Shown: piece by piece, positions 60,850-64,000 of the stretch | Layout of the letters: each line of letters opens with the position of its first letter | Position numbering within the stretch: the stretch's first letter is position 1 | NCBI GenBank assembly: GCA_903919715.1 | Contig: CAIXJC010000013.1 | Coordinates: 27,984 to 91,983 of the forward strand | DNA: 64,000 nt | Direction of reading: 5' to 3' | From: an uncultured bacterium | GTDB lineage: Bacteria; Planctomycetota; Phycisphaerae; Phycisphaerales; SM1A02 | The notes under the pieces: model-generated | Databases searched by the model: none | What the model was told of the DNA's origin: nothing | What the model saw: only the letters and a program-made list of their open reading frames with translations | Made by a program: the position numbers and the translations under genes

Positions 60850-61326
60850 ATGAACTTCTCCATCGCCGACATCCTCGACCCCAAAGCGATTCGTGTTCCG
60901 CTGCTTGCCACAGATCGGCGCGGTGCACTTGAAGAATTGGTTGATGCGCTTGCGGGCGTCGGAGTGGTGAGTGACCCAGCACTCTTTAAGAAATCGGTTT
61001 GGGAGCGGGAACAGCAGCGATCGACGGGGATCGGCGAAGGTTTGGCGATTCCTCACGGAAAATGTGCCAGCGTTCTGCGTCCTGCGATCGCAATCGGCCG
61101 ACTCGCCATGCCGATTGAATTTGGCGCGATTGATCGTCGGCCAGTTCGATTGATTGTGCTACTCGCTTCGCCTCCAGACAAGATCACAGAGCACATTCAG
61201 GTTCTGCACCGAGTCAGTCGAATTTTCGCAAATGCCGCAACACGCGAACGAGTGTGCGTCGCTCCAGACGCGGCAACGCTTTATGAAGAGTTGCGAAACG
61301 CCGATAGCGCGATCGTCGAACGTTGA
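60850..61326 (+). CDS. ptsN: PTS EIIA domain protein (PtsN/fructose type)
   Basis: 158 residues, full EIIA-Ntr/Fru domain: REQQRSTGIGEGLAIPHGK with phospho-accepting His69, then RPVRLIVLLASPPDKITEHIQVL. Start at ATG 60850 gives the usual length; ATGs at 60817 and 60829 are alternatives. No EI or HPr nearby, so a regulatory role (nitrogen PTS) is likelier than transport. Confidence 0.85.
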   Translation: MNFSIADILDPKAIRVPLLATDRRGALEELVDALAGVGVVSDPALFKKSVWEREQQRSTGIGEGLAIPHGKCASVLRPAIAIGRLAMPIEFGAIDRRPVRLIVLLASPPDKITEHIQVLHRVSRIFANAATRERVCVAPDAATLYEELRNADSAIVER

Positions 61327-61430
61327 GCAAGTGATCGCGCCAAGTTCAAGCCGCGCTTGCCTATTCGAGCCGTCCGATTAAAATCAAAGTTCGTTTTGGA
61401 TCCACAATTGATTCAGCCAGGAGGACGCCC

Positions 61431-62096
61431 GTGACTTTTTCAAAGTATTTACTTTTCTCAATGATCGCTCTCAGCGTTGTGTTTGTGTACTTGCTCTGTC
61501 AGGACCCGGCCCAGAATCAACCCATTGAGCAATCAACAATCTACAGATTGATGATGTTGCTTACGGGTGGAGCCGGGTTATTCGTGGCCTTGACGTTGTA
61601 TCACCAGGCGCGCAGTCAAGAGTCGGCGACCGAGAAGGCATTGGAGTTGTCCACCATCAAGATCATCAAGGATCTGTGGATTGCGCCAAATTTTCGGCTT
61701 GCACAGGATTACGAAAAGTTGGGTTCGCTGCCGGCTGAGATGTATCCAGATCTTTCGATCGCCTCTTCGCAAGACATGCATCAAGTTGCGTTCGCCATTT
61801 CGGTGTTCCAAATCTTTGAGGATTACAAGACGATCTACACCCACGACAAGACTGGCGTGAATATTTGGCTTGGAAACTTTCTCAATTGGGCGCAAAGCGA
61901 CACGCTGCAGAGATTATGGCCGCGTCTGCGCATCAACTATCAGCCAAGCACAATTCGAATGACCGAGGCGTTGTTCGCTGGCGCAAACGAGATTAAGGCG
62001 TTGCGGGTCAAGCAAGGGCAGGTCAGCTATGACGACTATCAGGTTGCGATTCAGAAGCTTGCCACGATCTTTAAGAATGAGATTGCAATTCAATAG
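61431..62096 (+). CDS. membrane protein of unknown function
   Basis: 221 residues, GTG start after an AGGAGG site. Two membrane helices (about 6-23 and 39-58), then a helical soluble domain (about 65-215) with ALELSTIKIIKDLWIAPNFR and an FEDYKTIYTHDKTG loop. Similar small two-helix plus cytoplasmic domain proteins are usually annotated DUF4760-like; I cannot confirm that. Followed by a 193-base gap with a 9 bp inverted repeat. Confidence 0.75.
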   Translation: MTFSKYLLFSMIALSVVFVYLLCQDPAQNQPIEQSTIYRLMMLLTGGAGLFVALTLYHQARSQESATEKALELSTIKIIKDLWIAPNFRLAQDYEKLGSLPAEMYPDLSIASSQDMHQVAFAISVFQIFEDYKTIYTHDKTGVNIWLGNFLNWAQSDTLQRLWPRLRINYQPSTIRMTEALFAGANEIKALRVKQGQVSYDDYQVAIQKLATIFKNEIAIQ

Positions 62097-62159
62097 TTGC
62101 CCCAACTCAAGTGACGGTGCGTGAGCGAGTCAATCGGAGCGTTGTCGTAGAGCCCCACC

Positions 62160-62203
62160 TTACGGGCAGAACGATGTGCTGCACTCTTACGATTTGCCCG
62201 TAA
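62160..62203. other. 9 bp inverted repeat between two convergent gene ends
   Basis: TTACGGGCA at 62160-62168 and its reverse complement TGCCCGTAA at 62195-62203, 26 bases apart. It sits between the stops of the membrane protein gene and the large unknown gene. No T-run follows, so a terminator is only a guess. Confidence 0.45.
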
Positions 62204-62289
62204 CAGGGGGGGTGCAGATGGCGCGTTGTTACAGCCGTTACACCTGAGCCACCGAAACACAACTTGAAAGTCGATTGAACTTTCGCTGC

Positions 62290-63591
62290 TCACCCTCTAC
62301 GGCGTGCAGTCTTCGGCTCCGCAAGCCGCCAGCGCATTGCAATGGTCGAGAGCAGCGGTGGGTTCTTGATGGTGATTCGAAAGCAGCGATAGTCCTGCAG
62401 TTTCGTGTGCGCGGCATCCGCACCACAGGTCAGTAGTCGACGATATGTCGGCAGCAACTTCGCAAGAGATTTCGGCAGTGATCCAACTGGGACTTCACTC
62501 ACTTCTTCCTCGAGCGGCAGGCGGATGGGTTCCACCAGTTTGCGGCGCCATCCAGAGATCGCAAGACTCGCAAAGAGTGCGGCAGATGGGTCACTGTCGC
62601 GCGCAATATCTTTGTGAAAAAGTATTTCCAAGATCGACAATTTCATCGGCGTGCCGATACCAGCTTGAACACTTCCAAGATCGTTGGGATAAGTCGCATA
62701 GATCTCGCCAGCGGCTCGTGTGATTTCGCCGACAGCCATTCGTGCGCTTTGCCCGCGTGCAAGGCGATCGCCATGAAAGTACAGGTCGCGACTGTTGCCG
62801 TTTGGGTGCATCGCGATAGCTTTGTGAGCGAACTCGTCGGAGAGTTCGCCAATCATCGGTGCGAATGGTTCGTCGGGCAGCAGGAATACGTCGCGAATTG
62901 TTGGCAGAGCCGAGGACTTCAAGGCGCTTGCTTTGCCAGCTTTGTCGCCCGTCGGTTTGAATTCCGCGGTTGAGGAATAAAGGCACCAAGGTTGATTCGG
63001 TCGAAGTTGCCGAAAGCCTTCGTATAGACCGAGGATCAGGACATCGGCGCAACCCTTTGTCTTGGACGGCGCGATCAAATTCGACGAGATGCGCGCATCG
63101 GCCTCAACTCCCCAGATGAGCGCCAGCGCGCTGCGCGCACTCTGGCGGGCCTTGCGTTGCTGCAATCGCTGGGAGTCTGTATCACGACCGCCTGCCGCGA
63201 TCGCGCACAGTGTTTCGCGATTGACGTCAACATCATCAATGCACCGCCGAAGATTTCGTGCGGAGGAATTGAACGCGTCTAATCGTGCGGGAGAACAACC
63301 GCATTTCTGTAATGACGATTTCAGGATCGCGATCCCTCTTGGTCCGGGGAATGCCGTCACGATTCCCGCAAGATCGCTCGCGTTCATCACTCGGTACAAC
63401 TTGGACGCCAACGACTTGTCAACTTTCAGCGTTCTTCCCCAAGCGCGAACGCCCAAATTGCTCGGCATCATTTCTTTAGCCATGGATCGCACGGCGTCTG
63501 CGAAGGCCTTTGCGGGAGCTTCAAGCCCTGCCGCTAATTGAGCGAGCGAGAGCTCATTGACAGATTTTTCGCTCGCAGATTTTTTGGCCAT
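62290..63591 (-). CDS. large unknown protein with HTH-like N-terminus
   Basis: 433 residues from ATG 63591 (in-frame 63663 possible). Around residues 55-80 the stretch VRAWGRTLKVDKSLASKLYRV looks like a helix-turn-helix; GPRGIAILKSSLQKCG follows. This layout recalls a family of planctomycete proteins with an N-terminal DNA-binding helix pair and a long unknown C-terminal region, but that is recollection, not proof. Divergent from a secreted protein gene, so autoregulation or control of that gene is possible. No catalytic motif seen. Confidence 0.75.
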   Translation of the reverse strand: MAKKSASEKSVNELSLAQLAAGLEAPAKAFADAVRSMAKEMMPSNLGVRAWGRTLKVDKSLASKLYRVMNASDLAGIVTAFPGPRGIAILKSSLQKCGCSPARLDAFNSSARNLRRCIDDVDVNRETLCAIAAGGRDTDSQRLQQRKARQSARSALALIWGVEADARISSNLIAPSKTKGCADVLILGLYEGFRQLRPNQPWCLYSSTAEFKPTGDKAGKASALKSSALPTIRDVFLLPDEPFAPMIGELSDEFAHKAIAMHPNGNSRDLYFHGDRLARGQSARMAVGEITRAAGEIYATYPNDLGSVQAGIGTPMKLSILEILFHKDIARDSDPSAALFASLAISGWRRKLVEPIRLPLEEEVSEVPVGSLPKSLAKLLPTYRRLLTCGADAAHTKLQDYRCFRITIKNPPLLSTIAMRWRLAEPKTARRRG

Positions 63592-63670
63592 TGAATCAAC
63601 GAAGCGTAACGGTTTTACGTTTGAAACGCCGCTTCGCTGGCTGTCTCCCGAAGACAGCATCATTTGCGAA

Positions 63671-63680
63671 TATGCGCATA
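63671..63680. promoter_or_regulatory. 10 bp palindrome in a divergent promoter region
   Basis: TATGCGCATA is a perfect palindrome in the 179-base gap between the HTH-like gene and the secreted protein gene. Two 6 bp stem-loops (CTGTCT/AGACAG and TCGGAA/TTCCGA) flank it. It is a candidate operator; a chance palindrome is possible. Confidence 0.3.
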
Positions 63681-63770
63681 CGTGTTACTGTCGGTTGTCG
63701 GAATTCCCTTTTCCGATTGTGTTTCTTTTCGTTCCCTTTCCCTACCTACTAAAGATTTCTGGAGAATTTT

Positions 63771-64000
63771 GTGACCCATTCATTGCTCTCGCGCTCTGTC
63801 TTTACGTTGATAGCACTCGCCCCGCTCGCGCTTGTCTCCACCGCGTCGGCGGCATTCACGAATCGCTCGGCGTCTTCGGGCACGATGACAATGAGCGGAT
63901 ATGCGGTGTACTCCGGCGAATCAAGTGGGGTGCTCGATACCGCTCAAAGCGTACTGCCCAGTTCGTGGGCGAACAGCAATTCGCAGTGGAACCTCGAGCA
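63771..64000 (+). CDS. N-terminal part of a secreted protein (runs off the window)
   Basis: GTG at 63771 after a TGGAGA ribosome site opens a frame that stays open to the window end (76 codons). The first ~28 residues are a signal peptide (SVFTLIALAPLALVSTASAA). The mature part starts FTNRSASSGTM and is Ser/Gly-rich. Family not recognisable from this length. Confidence 0.7.
   Translation, partial: MTHSLLSRSVFTLIALAPLALVSTASAAFTNRSASSGTMTMSGYAVYSGESSGVLDTAQSVLPSSWANSNSQWNLE

Overview
The window is a gene-dense stretch of bacterial chromosome that looks like Planctomycetota, class Phycisphaerae. The main reason is three neighbouring secreted proteins ending in dockerin-type EF-hand pairs of the form GDINGDGxVNxxDLAxLLxxWG, a C-terminal signature common in that class. 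Supporting features are many secreted proteins of unknown function, zinc-ribbon proteins and peptidoglycan genes (murJ, an L,D-transpeptidase). Base composition is moderate. Genes are often chained by 4-base stop/start overlaps (ATGA, GTGA, TTGA), so short operons dominate.

Layout. 1-1250: tail of an NHLM-type RiPP/bacteriocin export ABC transporter, then a small double-glycine leader peptide gene on the other strand. 1354-15489: core metabolism (asd, trpC, trpS, xerD, pdxA, 5-formyl-THF cyclo-ligase, glmS, folP, trxA) with a CPBP protease, a LysM L,D-transpeptidase and a secreted glutathione peroxidase. 15542-17066: tRNA-Ala(GGC), a 4 x 25 bp tandem repeat, a terminator, and a secreted formylglycine-generating-enzyme-fold protein whose last codons look like the variable region of a diversity-generating retroelement (DGR). 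17067-28951: NIF3, PhoH, DUF2798, FUSC, pabB, ppdK, a CBM9-like lipoprotein and a Glu-dehydrogenase homologue that lacks the catalytic lysine. 28995-36295: one long operon (HIT, birA, two secreted unknowns, parA, VanZ/zinc-ribbon, FAD oxidoreductase). 36307-41949: lipoprotein, murJ and a two-gene M16B peptidase pair. 42037-47033: three dockerin-type secreted proteins (EEP nuclease/phosphatase fold, metzincin, DNRLRE-like). 47043-50723: Gld-like ABC export genes and a Cys-rich mini-protein. 50783-62096: tRNA-Cys, clpS, cyclophilins, MazG-like, gatB, hpt, PH-domain, J-domain, Fe-S/TPR fusion and PTS IIA-like genes. 62290-64000: a large unknown, possibly DNA-binding protein, divergent from the start of a secreted protein that runs off the window.

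The most interesting signal is the DGR-like variable region at about 16771-16890. Diversified positions are almost all NNC codons, as expected from adenine-specific mutagenesis of AAC codons, and a polypyrimidine tract and a GC-rich hairpin follow. No reverse transcriptase or template repeat is visible here, so the gene would be a remote target served in trans. Other points of note are the RiPP peptide, the GDH homologue with Lys replaced by Ala, and a recurring habit of short tandem repeats placed exactly at gene 3' ends. The only gene-free gaps above 300 bases are 915-1353 (peptide gene, possible mini-ORF) and 15490-15882 (tRNA, repeats, terminator).
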